A stretch of DNA of 64,000 nucleotides from positions 62,001 to 126,000 of the forward strand of contig CALOAB010000010.1 in assembly GCA_942491185.1 (NCBI GenBank). Direction: 5' to 3'. The DNA is from SLRI01 sp942491185. Lineage in GTDB: Bacteria > Pseudomonadota > Alphaproteobacteria > Geminicoccales > Geminicoccaceae. Below are positions 34,452 through 44,637 of this stretch, in pieces (the first letter of the stretch is position 1; each line of letters opens with the position of its first letter). The translations under genes and the position numbers were made by a program. A model generated the notes under the pieces. That model did no database searches. It was not told the DNA's origin and was given only the letters and a program-made list of their open reading frames with translations.

Positions 34452-35026
34452 TCAACCGTCCCGGGCGAGCACCCCCTCGATCGCCCTCGTCACCTCGTCC
34501 ATCGATTGCATGCCGTCGACCACGTGCAGGATGCCCAGGCCCTCGAAATGCGGCAGGACCGGCGCCGTCTGCGCGCGGTAGACCTCGAACCGCTTGTGCA
34601 GCGTCTCGACATTGTCGTCGGCACGCGCACCGCCGGTCTCGGCAGCCCGGCCCTCGATGCGGCGGACCAGCTCGTCCTCGTCGACCCGGATCTCGATGAC
34701 CGCGTCGATCGACTTGCCCTTCGACGCCAACATGGATTCCAGCGCCTCGGCCTGCGCCAGGGTCCGCGGGAAACCGTCGAGGATGAAGCCCTCGTGGCAG
34801 TCCGGCTCCTCAATTCGATCGGCGACGACGTTGCAGATCAGCTCGTCGGAGACGAGTTGGCCGGACGCCATGATCGCTTCGGCCTGCTTGCCGACCGGGG
34901 TCCCGGCAGCGACGGCCGCGCGCAGCATGTCACCGGTCGAGAGATGGGCAAGGCCGTGCGCCTCCTTGAGACGCGCGGCCTGGGTCCCCTTGCCGGCGCC
35001 TGGCGGGCCGAACAAGATCAGATTTA

Positions 35027-35030
<4 letters not shown>
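34452..35030 (-). CDS. adk: Adenylate kinase
   Basis: 192 residues, the short form lacking the zinc-binding LID insert. P-loop LFGPPGAGKGTQAARL, the AMP-site region LSTGDMLRA, and FPRTLAQAEAL are present. It interconverts ATP+AMP and 2 ADP. Its start overlaps the secY stop by four bases (ATGA), the usual secY-adk order. Confidence 0.97.
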
Positions 35031-36370
<1,340 letters not shown>

Positions 36371-36380
36371 GCCCGCTCCT

Positions 36381-36893
36381 TCAGCCTTCGCCAGCAGTCT
36401 CGTTGGCAGTCTCACCGGCAGGCGCGGCAGGACGGCCGCCCTGGATCACAACCTTGCCCCCGGCGCTTTCGACCGCGGCGATCGCAGCCTTGCTGGCACC
36501 GACGACCTCGATGGTCACCTTGGTCTTCAGCTCGCCGTTGCCCAGCAGGCGCACGCCATCGCGGGAACGCCGCAGAATGCCGCTCTCGACCAGCTTGGCC
36601 GCGTCGATCGGCGCCTTGGCGTCGAGCCGGCCGGCGTCGAGTGCCGTCTGCAACGTGCCGAGATTGATGACGACGAAGCTCTGCCGGGTTGGATTCTTGA
36701 AGCCGATCTTGGGCAAACGCCGATAGATCGGCATCTGACCGCCCTCGAACACCCGAACGGCGCCGCCGCTCCTGGCCTTCTGGCCCTTGTGACCCTTGCC
36801 GGCGGTCTTGCCCTTGCCGGAGCCGATACCGCGACCGAGGCGCTTCGCCTTGTAGCGCGCGCCCGGATTGTCGCGAAGTTCGTTCAAACGCAT
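36381..36893 (-). CDS. rplO: 50S ribosomal protein L15
   Basis: 170 residues with the glycine/arginine-rich N-terminus (RLGRGIGSGKGKTAGKGHKG) and RLPKIGFKNPTRQSF. It has an acidic/alanine-rich tail (PAGETANETAGEG), longer than in enterobacteria. Assembly protein of the large subunit; ten bases before secY. Confidence 0.97.
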   Translation of the reverse strand: MRLNELRDNPGARYKAKRLGRGIGSGKGKTAGKGHKGQKARSGGAVRVFEGGQMPIYRRLPKIGFKNPTRQSFVVINLGTLQTALDAGRLDAKAPIDAAKLVESGILRRSRDGVRLLGNGELKTKVTIEVVGASKAAIAAVESAGGKVVIQGGRPAAPAGETANETAGEG

Positions 36894-36906
36894 AGCTGAT
36901 CTGCCC

Positions 36907-37095
36907 TCAGGCCTGCTGCGGCTCGACCCGCAAGAGATGCTTCACTTTTTCGATCCGCCCGCGGTTGTCGGGCGTGTCGTCGACGGCACGTGAGCGGTGC
37001 ATCTTGTTCAGACCCAGCGCAATCAACGTCTTGCGCTGGTCGTCACGTCGCCCGATCGGGCTGCCGGTCTGCGTGATGTTGATCTTCTTGGCCAT
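36907..37095 (-). CDS. rpmD: 50S ribosomal protein L30
   Basis: 62 residues from ATG 37095 (MAKKINITQTGSPIGRRDDQ). The following RKTLIALGLNKMHRSRAVDD is the L30 core. The upstream extension of the frame overlaps rpsE and is not used. Located between rpsE and rplO as usual. Confidence 0.96.
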   Translation of the reverse strand: MAKKINITQTGSPIGRRDDQRKTLIALGLNKMHRSRAVDDTPDNRGRIEKVKHLLRVEPQQA

Positions 37096-37099
37096 CGCT

Positions 37100-37654
37100 T
37101 CAAGCCTCCGCCGCAACTTCCGGGGCCGGGTCGCGACGCCCGATAATCTCGCCGACCTTCTTGCCGCGCTTGGCTGCGACCGACCGGGGTGAGTTCACCA
37201 GACGCAACGCCTCGATGGTCGCCTTGACCATGTTGTGCGGGTTCGAGCTGCCCAGCGACTTGGCCACAACGTCGCCAATGCCGAGCGCCTCCAGCATGGC
37301 GCGCATCGGACCGCCGGCGATGATGCCGGTGCCCGGAGGTGCGGAGCGCAGCAAGACATGCCCTGCCCCAAAGCGGCCCTGGATGTCGTGGTGCAGCGTG
37401 CGCCCCTCGCGCAGCGGCACCCGGATCATCGAGCGCTTGGCCTGCTCGGTGGCCTTGCGCACGGCTTCCGGCACCTCACGCGCCTTGCCGCTGCCGTAGC
37501 CGACCCGGCCCTTGCCGTCGCCGACGACGACCAGAGCGGAGAAGCCGAAGCGGCGGCCGCCCTTGACCACCTTGGCAACGCGGTTGACGTTGACCAGACG
37601 GTCGATGAGCTCGGAGTCCTGGTGGCGATCGTCGCCGCGTTGTGGACGTGCCAT
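37100..37654 (-). CDS. rpsE: 30S ribosomal protein S5
   Basis: About 184 residues from ATG 37654 (MARPQRGDDRHQD), preferred over an in-frame TTG two codons earlier. It contains the double-stranded RNA-binding part (VNRVAKVVKGGRRFGFSALV) and IIAGGPMRAMLEALGIGDVV. S5 lies at the mRNA entry and influences decoding accuracy. Confidence 0.97.
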   Translation of the reverse strand: MARPQRGDDRHQDSELIDRLVNVNRVAKVVKGGRRFGFSALVVVGDGKGRVGYGSGKAREVPEAVRKATEQAKRSMIRVPLREGRTLHHDIQGRFGAGHVLLRSAPPGTGIIAGGPMRAMLEALGIGDVVAKSLGSSNPHNMVKATIEALRLVNSPRSVAAKRGKKVGEIIGRRDPAPEVAAEA

Positions 37655-37679
37655 AATCAATTCCTAACCAAACTGCCGA

Positions 37680-38042
37680 TCAAAACGTCAAACCGCCCTC
37701 GCGCGCCGCCTCGGCGAGCGCCTTGATGCGGCCATGATAGCGATAGCCGCTGCGATCGAAGACCACGGCCTCGATACCGGCCGCCTTGGCCTTCTCGGCA
37801 AGCAGCAGGCCGACCTGCTTGGCCGCAGCCGTATCCGCACCGGTCTTGAGATCGGTCTTCAACGACTTGTCCAGGCTCGACGCGGCAACGAGCGTCTGGC
37901 CCGCCGCATCGTCGATGATCTGGCCGTAGATGTGCTTGCTCGAGCGGAAGACCGACAACCGTGGGCGGTCGTTCGAAGCCTGTCGCAAGGTGTAGCGGGT
38001 GCGCTTGGCCCGCCGCCGAAAACGCTCACTGGGTTTCAGCAT
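37680..38042 (-). CDS. rplR: 50S ribosomal protein L18
   Basis: 120 residues with RPRLSVFRSSKHIYGQIIDD and the conserved end VVFDRSGYRYHGRIKALAEA. It binds 5S rRNA together with L5. Three bases after rplF. Confidence 0.97.
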   Translation of the reverse strand: MLKPSERFRRRAKRTRYTLRQASNDRPRLSVFRSSKHIYGQIIDDAAGQTLVAASSLDKSLKTDLKTGADTAAAKQVGLLLAEKAKAAGIEAVVFDRSGYRYHGRIKALAEAAREGGLTF

Positions 38043-38044
38043 GA

Positions 38045-38578
38045 CTACTTCTTCTTGCCTTCCTTGCGCCGGATCGTCTCGTCACCGTAGCGAACACCCT
38101 TGCCCTTGTAGGGCTCGGGCGGGCGGAAACCGCGGATCTCGGCAGCGATCTGGCCCACGAGCTTCTTCTCGTAGCCCGAGATGACGATCGCCGTCGGCGA
38201 CTCGCAGACGATCTTGACCTCTGGCGGGATCGCGAACTTGATGTCGTGGCTGAAGCCGAGCTGCAGGTTCAAGATGTCGCCGTCGACATTCGCCCGGTAG
38301 CCGACGCCGGAGATCTCCAGCCGGCGGGTGAAGCCGTCGCTGACCCCGGTCACCATGTTCTGCACCAAGGTCCGCGCCAGGCCCCACATCTGCAGGCCGC
38401 GCTTGTCCTCCTCGCGCGGCTTGACCGCGAGCGAGCCGTCCTCGAGCGCCACCACGACCTCGCCCGGCAGGGTCTGCTGCAACGAGCCGAGCTTGCCCTT
38501 GACCTTGACGGTCTGGCCCTCGATCGAGACATCGACCCCCGAGGGGACGCTGACTGGATGTTTTCCGATACGCGACAT
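38045..38578 (-). CDS. rplF: 50S ribosomal protein L6
   Basis: 177 residues from ATG 38578 (MSRIGKHPVSVPSGVDVSIE), two codons inside the longest frame. The C-terminal PEPYKGKGVRYGDE segment is typical. It binds 23S rRNA near the factor-binding site. It starts two bases after the rpsH stop. Confidence 0.97.
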   Translation of the reverse strand: MSRIGKHPVSVPSGVDVSIEGQTVKVKGKLGSLQQTLPGEVVVALEDGSLAVKPREEDKRGLQMWGLARTLVQNMVTGVSDGFTRRLEISGVGYRANVDGDILNLQLGFSHDIKFAIPPEVKIVCESPTAIVISGYEKKLVGQIAAEIRGFRPPEPYKGKGVRYGDETIRRKEGKKK

Positions 38579-38580
38579 GA

Positions 38581-38979
38581 TCAAAACACCGTGCAGAGAA
38601 CTTCGCCGCCGACCATCTTCTCGCGCGCCTCGGCATCCGAGAGAACGCCCCGCGGCGTCGACAGAATGGCGATGCCGAGACCATTGTAGATCTCGGGCAG
38701 CTCCTTGACGCCGGCATAGATGCGCCGACCAGGCCGCGACACGCGCCGCAGCTCGCGGATCACCGGGTCGCCATTGTGATACTTCAGCTCGATCGACAGC
38801 TCGGACTTGCCCTTCTCGGGCTCGCTCGCCGAGTAGCCGCGAATGTAGCCCTCGCGCTGCAACACCTCGAGCACGTTGCGGCGCAGATTCGAGGCCGGTG
38901 AGAGCACCTTGCCCTTCTGCGCCATTTGCCCGTTCCTGATTCGGGTCAGCATGTCCCCGAGCGGGTCTGACATCGACAT
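38581..38979 (-). CDS. rpsH: 30S ribosomal protein S8
   Basis: 132 residues: MSMSDPLGDMLTRIRNGQMA start, and the conserved C-terminal GLGIAILSTPRGVLSDAEAR. Primary 16S rRNA binder; in other bacteria it represses the spc operon by binding the rplE leader, which could apply here but is not visible by eye. Confidence 0.97.
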   Translation of the reverse strand: MSMSDPLGDMLTRIRNGQMAQKGKVLSPASNLRRNVLEVLQREGYIRGYSASEPEKGKSELSIELKYHNGDPVIRELRRVSRPGRRIYAGVKELPEIYNGLGIAILSTPRGVLSDAEAREKMVGGEVLCTVF

Positions 38980-38994
38980 ATGCGTGCTCCTGCC

Positions 38995-39300
38995 TTACCA
39001 GCTCGACTTGACGACGCCCGGGACCTGGCCTTCAGACGCCAGGTCTCGAAGCGCGATGCGCGACAGGCCGAACTTGCGGTAATACGCCCGCGGCCGCCCG
39101 GTCAGGTGGCAACGGTTGCGGATCCGGACCCTGGCCCCGTTGCGCGGCAGTGCTGCCAACTTCAACACCGCCTCGAAGCGCTCCTCGGGATCGCCCTCGC
39201 GGTCGTTGATGACGGCCTTGAGCGCCGCACGCTTCGCCGCCTGCTGGGCCACCAGCTCACGCCGATGCTTGTTCTTCTCGATGGCGCTCTTCTTGGCCAT
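38995..39300 (-). CDS. rpsN: 30S ribosomal protein S14
   Basis: 101 residues, the long cysteine-poor (zinc-independent) form, with NRCHLTGRPRAYYRKFGLSR and the end GVVKSSW. Located between rplE and rpsH. Confidence 0.97.
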   Translation of the reverse strand: MAKKSAIEKNKHRRELVAQQAAKRAALKAVINDREGDPEERFEAVLKLAALPRNGARVRIRNRCHLTGRPRAYYRKFGLSRIALRDLASEGQVPGVVKSSW

Positions 39301-39318
39301 TGCTCGCCGTCCTCTCCG

Positions 39319-39861
39319 TCACGCGCTAAACGGCATGTCGAAACCCTTGAGGAGCGCATGCGCCTCCTCATTGGTCCGCGCCGTCGTGCAGATGATGATG
39401 TCCATGCCCCGGATCTCGTCGACCTCGTCGTAGTTGATCTCGGGGAACACGATCTGTTCCTTCAAGCCGAAGGCGTAGTTGCCGCGACCATCGAAGCTCT
39501 TGCCCGAGATGCCGCGAAAATCACGCACCCGAGGCAGGGCGATGGTGACCAGGCGATCGAGAAACTCGTACATACGCTCGCGCCTGAGCGTCACCTTGGT
39601 GCCGATCGGCATGCCTTCGCGCAGCTTGAAGTTCGCGACCGACTTCTTGGCCTTCGAGATCGCCGGCTTTTGCCCCGCGATCTTGGTCAAATCGCCGACC
39701 GCAGCCGTCAGCTTCTTGCTGTCGGTCACCGCTTTGCCGACCGCCATGTTGATGACGATCTTGTCGAGCCGCGGCACCTGCATGGCGTTGGTGTAGCCAA
39801 ACGTGTCCGTCAGCTCTTTCTTCAGCACCTCTTCGTAGCGCTGCTTCAGGCGGGGCGTCAT
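39319..39861 (-). CDS. rplE: 50S ribosomal protein L5
   Basis: 180 residues from ATG 39861 (MTPRLKQRYEEVLKKEL); the frame is open further upstream inside rplX but that part is not L5. MQVPRLDKIVINMAVGKAV and RDFRGISGKSFDGRGNYAFG are family hallmarks. It carries 5S rRNA and contacts P-site tRNA. Confidence 0.97.
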   Translation of the reverse strand: MTPRLKQRYEEVLKKELTDTFGYTNAMQVPRLDKIVINMAVGKAVTDSKKLTAAVGDLTKIAGQKPAISKAKKSVANFKLREGMPIGTKVTLRRERMYEFLDRLVTIALPRVRDFRGISGKSFDGRGNYAFGLKEQIVFPEINYDEVDEIRGMDIIICTTARTNEEAHALLKGFDMPFSA

Positions 39862-39871
39862 CTCTCTATCC

Positions 39872-40189
39872 TCAGCGATCGATGATCTCGCCGGACCGCT
39901 TGGCATAGCGGACTTTCCGGCCGTCCTCGAGAAACTTGAACCCGATCCGCGTCGGCTTGCCGTCCTGCGGGTCGAGATGGGCGATGTTGGAGACGTGCAG
40001 CGGCGCCTCGCGGTTGTCGATGCCACCAGCACCACGCGCCGACGGCTTGTTGTGCCGCTTGATCATCTGGGCACCCTGCACGACCACGCGATCCGCGTCC
40101 GGCAGCACCTTTAGAACCTCGCCCTCGACGCCCTTCGACTTGCCGGCCAGCACGACCACCTTGTCGCCCTTGCGAATTCTCGCCGCCAT
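39872..40189 (-). CDS. rplX: 50S ribosomal protein L24
   Basis: 105 residues from ATG 40189, which overlaps the rplN stop as TGATG; an in-frame GTG one codon earlier is less likely. The KOW motif (KGDKVVVLAGKSKGVEGEVL) and REAPLHVSNIAHLDP are clear. Assembly initiator of the 50S. Confidence 0.97.
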   Translation of the reverse strand: MAARIRKGDKVVVLAGKSKGVEGEVLKVLPDADRVVVQGAQMIKRHNKPSARGAGGIDNREAPLHVSNIAHLDPQDGKPTRIGFKFLEDGRKVRYAKRSGEIIDR

Positions 40190-40557
40190 CACAACACCTC
40201 CGGGGCAAGGCTGATGATCTTCATGAACCGCTTGGCGCGAAGCTCGCGCGTCACCGGACCGAAGATACGGGTGCCGATCGGCTCGCCCTGCTTGTTGATG
40301 AGCACGGCCGCGTTCTTGTCGAAGCGGATCGCCGTGCCATCCGGGCGATGCACGTCCTTGGCGGTGCGCACGATGACGGCGTGATGCACGTCACCCTTCT
40401 TCACCTTGCCGCGCGGGATCGCCTCCTTGACGGCGACGACGATAATGTCGCCGACCGAGCCCCAGCGCCGACCCGAACCACCCAGAACCCGGATGCACTG
40501 CACGCGGCGTGCGCCCGAATTGTCGGCGACTTCCAGCTTGCTCTCGACTTGAATCAT
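40189..40557 (-). CDS. rplN: 50S ribosomal protein L14
   Basis: 122 residues, MIQVESKLEVADNSGARRVQ at the start and IRFDKNAAVLINKQGEPIGT. First gene of the spc section; 11 bases after rpsQ. Confidence 0.98.
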   Translation of the reverse strand: MIQVESKLEVADNSGARRVQCIRVLGGSGRRWGSVGDIIVVAVKEAIPRGKVKKGDVHHAVIVRTAKDVHRPDGTAIRFDKNAAVLINKQGEPIGTRIFGPVTRELRAKRFMKIISLAPEVL

Positions 40558-40568
40558 CTAGGCCGCCC

Positions 40569-40856
40569 CTACTCGCTCGCCGCAACGGACGTCGCAGCAG
40601 GCTCGGCAGCAGCCGAGGCCTCGACGCCGGCAGGCAGCACCGTCCAGCGCTTGGTGCGCGAAATCGGCCGACACTCCTCGATGCGCACCTGCGTGCCCAC
40701 CGTCACCTCGTTGCTCTCGTCATGCGCAGCGTAGCGCTTCGAGCGGCGGATATACTTCTTGTAGAGCGGGTGCATGAAACGGCGCTCGACCTTGACGATC
40801 ACCGTCTTCTCGCCCTTGTCGCTCACGACGACACCCTGCAGTACGCGTTTTGGCAT
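40569..40856 (-). CDS. rpsQ: 30S ribosomal protein S17
   Basis: 95 residues with MPKRVLQGVVVSDKGEKTVI and RRSKRYAAHDESNEV. It has an alanine/glutamate-rich extension of about 15 residues at the C-terminus compared with E. coli. Last gene of the S10 section. Confidence 0.97.
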   Translation of the reverse strand: MPKRVLQGVVVSDKGEKTVIVKVERRFMHPLYKKYIRRSKRYAAHDESNEVTVGTQVRIEECRPISRTKRWTVLPAGVEASAAAEPAATSVAASE

Positions 40857-40865
40857 CGCTACCTC

Positions 40866-41078
40866 CTAGGCCGCGCTCGAGGTCGGTGCTTGCCGCCGCT
40901 CGTGCATCACCGTCTTGATACGGGCAATGTCGCGACGCACCACCTTGAGGCGGGCCGTGCCCTCGAGCTGGCCGGTGGCCCGCTGAAAGCGCAAGTTGAA
41001 CTGTTCCTTCTTCAGCTGCAGCAGATCGTCCTGCAGCTGCTCGTCGGTATTGGCGCGAAGATCGCTCGCCTTCTTCAT
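40866..41078 (-). CDS. rpmC: 50S ribosomal protein L29
   Basis: 70 residues: KKASDLRANTDEQLQDDLLQ and KEQFNLRFQRATGQLEGTAR. It sits at the exit tunnel near the trigger factor/SRP site. Its start overlaps rplP's stop (ATGA). Confidence 0.97.
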   Translation of the reverse strand: MKKASDLRANTDEQLQDDLLQLKKEQFNLRFQRATGQLEGTARLKVVRRDIARIKTVMHERRQAPTSSAA

Positions 41079-41497
41079 GCCGCGTCCTCCTGGACCCGGT
41101 GCACGAAGCGGGTGCTGATCGGCAGCTTGGCCGATGCCCGCTTGAGCGCCTCCTCGGCGAGCTCGTGGGGCACGCCGTCGATCTCGAACATCACGCGCCC
41201 AGGCTTCACCGGGGCCACCCAGAACTCGACCGAGCCCTTACCCTTACCCATGCGCACCTCGGCGGGCTTTTTCGACACCGGCTTGTCGGGGAAGATGCGA
41301 ATCCACACCCGGCCGGCACGCTTGAGGTGCCTCGTGATGGCTCGCCTGGCCGCCTCGATCTGCCGGGCCGTGATCCGCCCACCCTCGGTCGCCTTCATGC
41401 CGAAGGCGCCGAAATTGAGCTCGGCACCGCCCTTCGTCATGCCGCGAATGCGCCCCTTGTGCGCCTTGCGGAACTTGGTTCGTTTCGGCTGCAACAT
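41075..41497 (-). CDS. rplP: 50S ribosomal protein L16
   Basis: 140 residues starting MLQPKRTKFRKAHKGRIRGM, with the conserved EFWVAPVKPGRVMFEIDGV. It contacts A-site tRNA and helps form the peptidyl-transferase region. Between rpsC and rpmC. Confidence 0.98.
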   Translation of the reverse strand: MLQPKRTKFRKAHKGRIRGMTKGGAELNFGAFGMKATEGGRITARQIEAARRAITRHLKRAGRVWIRIFPDKPVSKKPAEVRMGKGKGSVEFWVAPVKPGRVMFEIDGVPHELAEEALKRASAKLPISTRFVHRVQEDAA

Positions 41498-41525
41498 CTA
41501 ACTGGTCCTGTACCCAGGCACGGCC

Positions 41526-42206
41526 TCAGCCGCGCCCCGGGTTCTGCTCGTTGAAGCGGTTGTCGTAGGCCATCGGGTCGTGCTCCATGATCTCGCCGCG
41601 GAACACCCAGACCTTGACCCCACACGTGCCGTAAGGTGTGTGCGCCGTCACCCGACCGAAATCGACATTGGCGCGGAGCGTGTGCAGCGGCACCCGGCCC
41701 TCGCGATACCACTCGGTCCGCGCGATCTCGGCACCACCGAGACGACCGCCACACTGCACCCGGATCCCCTGCGCGCCGAGCCGCATCGCCGACTGCACGG
41801 CCCGCTTCATGGCGCGCCTGAAGGTCACCCGGCGCGACAGCTGCTGTGCGATGTTGTCGGCCACCAGCCGGGCATCGAGCTCGGGCTTGCGGACCTCGAC
41901 GATGTTGAGGTGAACCTCGCCACCACACAGCTTCGACAGATCGCGACGGAGGTTCTCGATCTCCGTTCCCTTCTTGCCGATGACCACGCCGGGCCTGGCC
42001 GAATAGATGGTGATCCGCGCCTTCTTCGCCGGACGCTCGATGACGATCCGGCTGACACCGGCCTGCGCCAGACGCTTCATCAAGAAGCGGCGAATCTCCA
42101 GGTCGTCGGCGAGCATGCTCGCATAGTTGCGATCCGAGTACCAACGCGAATCCCAGGTGCGGTTGATACCGACCCGCAGACCGATCGGATTGACCTTTTG
42201 ACCCAT
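41526..42206 (-). CDS. rpsC: 30S ribosomal protein S3
   Basis: 226 residues starting MGQKVNPIGLRVGINRTWDS. It has a KH domain (IVIERPAKKARITIYSARPG, VVIGKKGTEIENLR with the GxxG loop) and the C-terminal GAQGIRVQCGGRLGGAEIAR. It lies at the mRNA entry channel. It overlaps the rplV stop by one base (TGATG). Confidence 0.98.
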   Translation of the reverse strand: MGQKVNPIGLRVGINRTWDSRWYSDRNYASMLADDLEIRRFLMKRLAQAGVSRIVIERPAKKARITIYSARPGVVIGKKGTEIENLRRDLSKLCGGEVHLNIVEVRKPELDARLVADNIAQQLSRRVTFRRAMKRAVQSAMRLGAQGIRVQCGGRLGGAEIARTEWYREGRVPLHTLRANVDFGRVTAHTPYGTCGVKVWVFRGEIMEHDPMAYDNRFNEQNPGRG

Positions 42207-42595
42207 CAGGCGGCCTCCTCTTGCTCGGCCCGCTCGCGAACGACGATCCTGAGCTGGCTGAAATATTTGTGCACCCGACCGGCACGACCGCGTGCCCGTG
42301 GCCGGAAGCGCTTCATCACCAGCCGCTTGCCGACGCTTGCCTCGGCAACGTAGAGCTGATCGACATCGAGATCGTGGTTGTTCTCGGCATTGGCGATCGC
42401 CGACTGCAACGTCTTCAACACCACGTCGGAGACGCGGCGCCGCGTGAACTCGAGCGACACCAAGGCCTTGTCGACCTTCATGCCGTTGATCATGCCGGCC
42501 ACGACATTCAGCTTCTGCGGGCTCGAGCGAACCAATGTCGCCACCGCCTGGGCCTCGTTGCCGGCCAACCGTCTTTCCTGCTTCGGCTTGCCCAC
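42206..42595 (-). CDS. rplV: 50S ribosomal protein L22
   Basis: 129 residues from GTG 42595 (GKPKQERRLAGNEAQAVA); GAGGAG lies about nine bases upstream. A longer frame start inside rpsS is rejected. SSPQKLNVVAGMINGMKVDK and VVLKTLQSAIANAENNHDLD are L22 features, with the tunnel-lining hairpin at RFRPRARGRAG. Confidence 0.96.
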   Translation of the reverse strand: MGKPKQERRLAGNEAQAVATLVRSSPQKLNVVAGMINGMKVDKALVSLEFTRRRVSDVVLKTLQSAIANAENNHDLDVDQLYVAEASVGKRLVMKRFRPRARGRAGRVHKYFSQLRIVVRERAEQEEAA

Positions 42596-42599
42596 GGCC

Positions 42600-42878
42600 C
42601 TATCTCCTCTTCGCCTTCTTGTCCGCGCCATGACCCGAGTAGGAGCGGGTCGGCGAGAACTCGCCGAGCTTGTGGCCCACCATGTTCTCGGTGACGTAGA
42701 CCGGCACGAACTTCTTGCCGTTGTAGACGGCGAACGTCAGGCCGACGAAGTCGGGCATGATCGTCGAGCGCCTGGACCAAGTCTTGATGATCTCGTTGCG
42801 CCCGGAGCCCTTCGCCTTCTCGATCTTGGCGAAGAGATAGCCGTCGACGAACGGACCTTTCCAAACCGCGCGGGGCAT
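42600..42878 (-). CDS. rpsS: 30S ribosomal protein S19
   Basis: 92 residues: MPRAVWKGPFVDGYLFAKIE, TWSRRSTIMPDFVGLTFAVY, GEFSPTRSYSGHGADKKAKR. In the 30S head, partner of S13. One base after rplB. Confidence 0.98.
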   Translation of the reverse strand: MPRAVWKGPFVDGYLFAKIEKAKGSGRNEIIKTWSRRSTIMPDFVGLTFAVYNGKKFVPVYVTENMVGHKLGEFSPTRSYSGHGADKKAKRR

Positions 42879-42879
42879 C

Positions 42880-43722
42880 TCAGCCTCCCCTCTTCTTGGC
42901 TTGGTGACGACTGCGAATGATCATGCCTTGCGTCTTCTTGTTCTGGCGGGTGCGGTGACCCTTGGTCGGCTTGCCCCATGGCGTCACCGGGTGACGACCG
43001 CCCGAGGTGCGGCCCTCGCCGCCGCCATGCGGATGGTCGACCGGGTTCATAACGACGCCGCGGACATGCGGCCGCTTGCCGAGCCAGCGATTGCGCCCGG
43101 CCTTGCCGAGATTGATGTTCTGGTGGTCCGGGTTGGAGACCGCACCGATCGAGGCCATGCACTCCGAGCGGACCCGGCGGATCTCACCCGAGCCCAGCCG
43201 AATCTGCGTGTAGTCGCCGTCACGACCGACGATCTGCGCATAAGACCCGGCCGAGCGCGCGATCTGGCCACCCTTGCCGGGCTTGAGCTCGACATTGTGA
43301 ATCACCGTGCCGACCGGGATGTTCTTGATCGGCGCCGCATTGCCGGGCTTCACGTCGACCCGCTGGTCGGCGATCACCTTGTCGCCGGCCTGGATGCGCT
43401 GCGGCGCCAGAATGTAGGCCTCTTCACCGTCCTGGTAGACGACAAGGGCGATGAATGCCGTTCGGTTGGGATCGTACTCGAGCCGCTCGACCGTGCCCGG
43501 CACGCCGAACTTCAAGCGCTTGAAGTCGACAATACGGTAGGTCCGCTTGTGCCCGCCGCCGCGATGGTACGCCGTCGTCCGGCCGTGATTGTTGCGGCCA
43601 CCGGACTTGGTCAGGCCCTCGGTCAGCTTCTTGACCGGCTTGCCCTTCCACAGGCCCGAGCGATCGACCGTGACCAGCTCACGCCGCGACGGGCTCGTCG
43701 GATTGTATTGCTTGAGCGCCAT
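42880..43722 (-). CDS. rplB: 50S ribosomal protein L2
   Basis: 280 residues with NNHGRTTAYHRGGGHKRTYR, the conserved histidine region VVMNPVDHPHGGGEGRTSGG, and PVTPWGKPTKGHRTR. It organises domain IV of 23S rRNA near the peptidyl-transferase centre. Confidence 0.98.
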   Translation of the reverse strand: MALKQYNPTSPSRRELVTVDRSGLWKGKPVKKLTEGLTKSGGRNNHGRTTAYHRGGGHKRTYRIVDFKRLKFGVPGTVERLEYDPNRTAFIALVVYQDGEEAYILAPQRIQAGDKVIADQRVDVKPGNAAPIKNIPVGTVIHNVELKPGKGGQIARSAGSYAQIVGRDGDYTQIRLGSGEIRRVRSECMASIGAVSNPDHQNINLGKAGRNRWLGKRPHVRGVVMNPVDHPHGGGEGRTSGGRHPVTPWGKPTKGHRTRQNKKTQGMIIRSRHQAKKRGG

Positions 43723-43723
43723 C

Positions 43724-44017
43724 TCAGATCCCCGTCGTCACGTCGATCGACTGACCTTCGGCCAGCGTGACGAACGCCTTCTTGATGTCGTTGCGCTTGC
43801 CGGGACGACCACGAAAGCGCTTGGTCTTGCCCTTCAAGACCAGCGTGTTCACAGCCGTCACCTTCACATCGAAGATGTTCTGCACAGCGTCCTTGATCTC
43901 GGTCTTGTTGGCGTCGAGCCGAACCTTGAACACCACCTGCCCATGCTCGGACACGCGTGTCGCCTTCTCGGTGATCACCGGCGCGACAATAACGTCGTAA
44001 TTACGTGGCGTGGTCAT
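43724..44017 (-). CDS. rplW: 50S ribosomal protein L23
   Basis: 97 residues: VIVAPVITEKATRVSEHGQV and KFRGRPGKRNDIKKAFVTL-type loop. Docking site for trigger factor and SRP at the tunnel exit. Overlaps the rplD stop by four bases. Confidence 0.97.
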   Translation of the reverse strand: MTTPRNYDVIVAPVITEKATRVSEHGQVVFKVRLDANKTEIKDAVQNIFDVKVTAVNTLVLKGKTKRFRGRPGKRNDIKKAFVTLAEGQSIDVTTGI

Positions 44018-44634
44018 GCCAGGCGCTCCTCCAAGAGCTTCGCCGCGTCCTGAGTCACGACCAGCACATCGCGACGCAGGATGTCGTAGACATTGGCACC
44101 CTCTTGGCTGAGCAGGTCGATGGTCGGCAGATTGCGGCTGGCGAGCGCGAAGTTGCGCTCGGGCTCACCGGCGACGACGAAGAGCACCGAGCGAAGGCCG
44201 AGCTTGCCTAGCACCTCGGTCATCAGCTTGGTCTTGGGCTCCGCCAATGCGGCGGTGTCCAGGACGATCAGCTCACCGGCAGCGGCCTTGGCCGAAAGCG
44301 CCGAGCGTAAGCCCAAGCGACGCATCTTCTTGTTCATGTCGATGGCGTGGTCGCGAACGACCGGGCCGAAGGCACGCCCACCACCGCGAAAGATGTTCGC
44401 ACGCTTGCTGCCGTGGCGTGCTCGGCCCGTGCCCTTTTGCCGGTAGATCTTGGCCGTCGAGCCCCGGACCTCGCCACGGCTCTTGACCTTGTGCGTGCCG
44501 GCACGACGCTTGGCCAGCTGCCACGTCACCACGCGGTGCAGGATGTCGCGACGAACCGGGGCGCCGAACACGGCGTCACTCAGCTCGGCCGACCCTACGA
44601 CCTCACCCGACAGGTTCTTGATCTCGACCTGCAT
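44014..44634 (-). CDS. rplD: 50S ribosomal protein L4
   Basis: 206 residues with the RNA-binding loop KSRGEVRGSTAKIYRQKGTG and RHGSKRANIFRGGGRAFGPV. In other bacteria L4 represses the S10 operon by attenuation; I see no obvious L4 target here. It lies three bases after rplC. Confidence 0.97.
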   Translation of the reverse strand: MQVEIKNLSGEVVGSAELSDAVFGAPVRRDILHRVVTWQLAKRRAGTHKVKSRGEVRGSTAKIYRQKGTGRARHGSKRANIFRGGGRAFGPVVRDHAIDMNKKMRRLGLRSALSAKAAAGELIVLDTAALAEPKTKLMTEVLGKLGLRSVLFVVAGEPERNFALASRNLPTIDLLSQEGANVYDILRRDVLVVTQDAAKLLEERLA

Positions 44635-44637
44635 GAC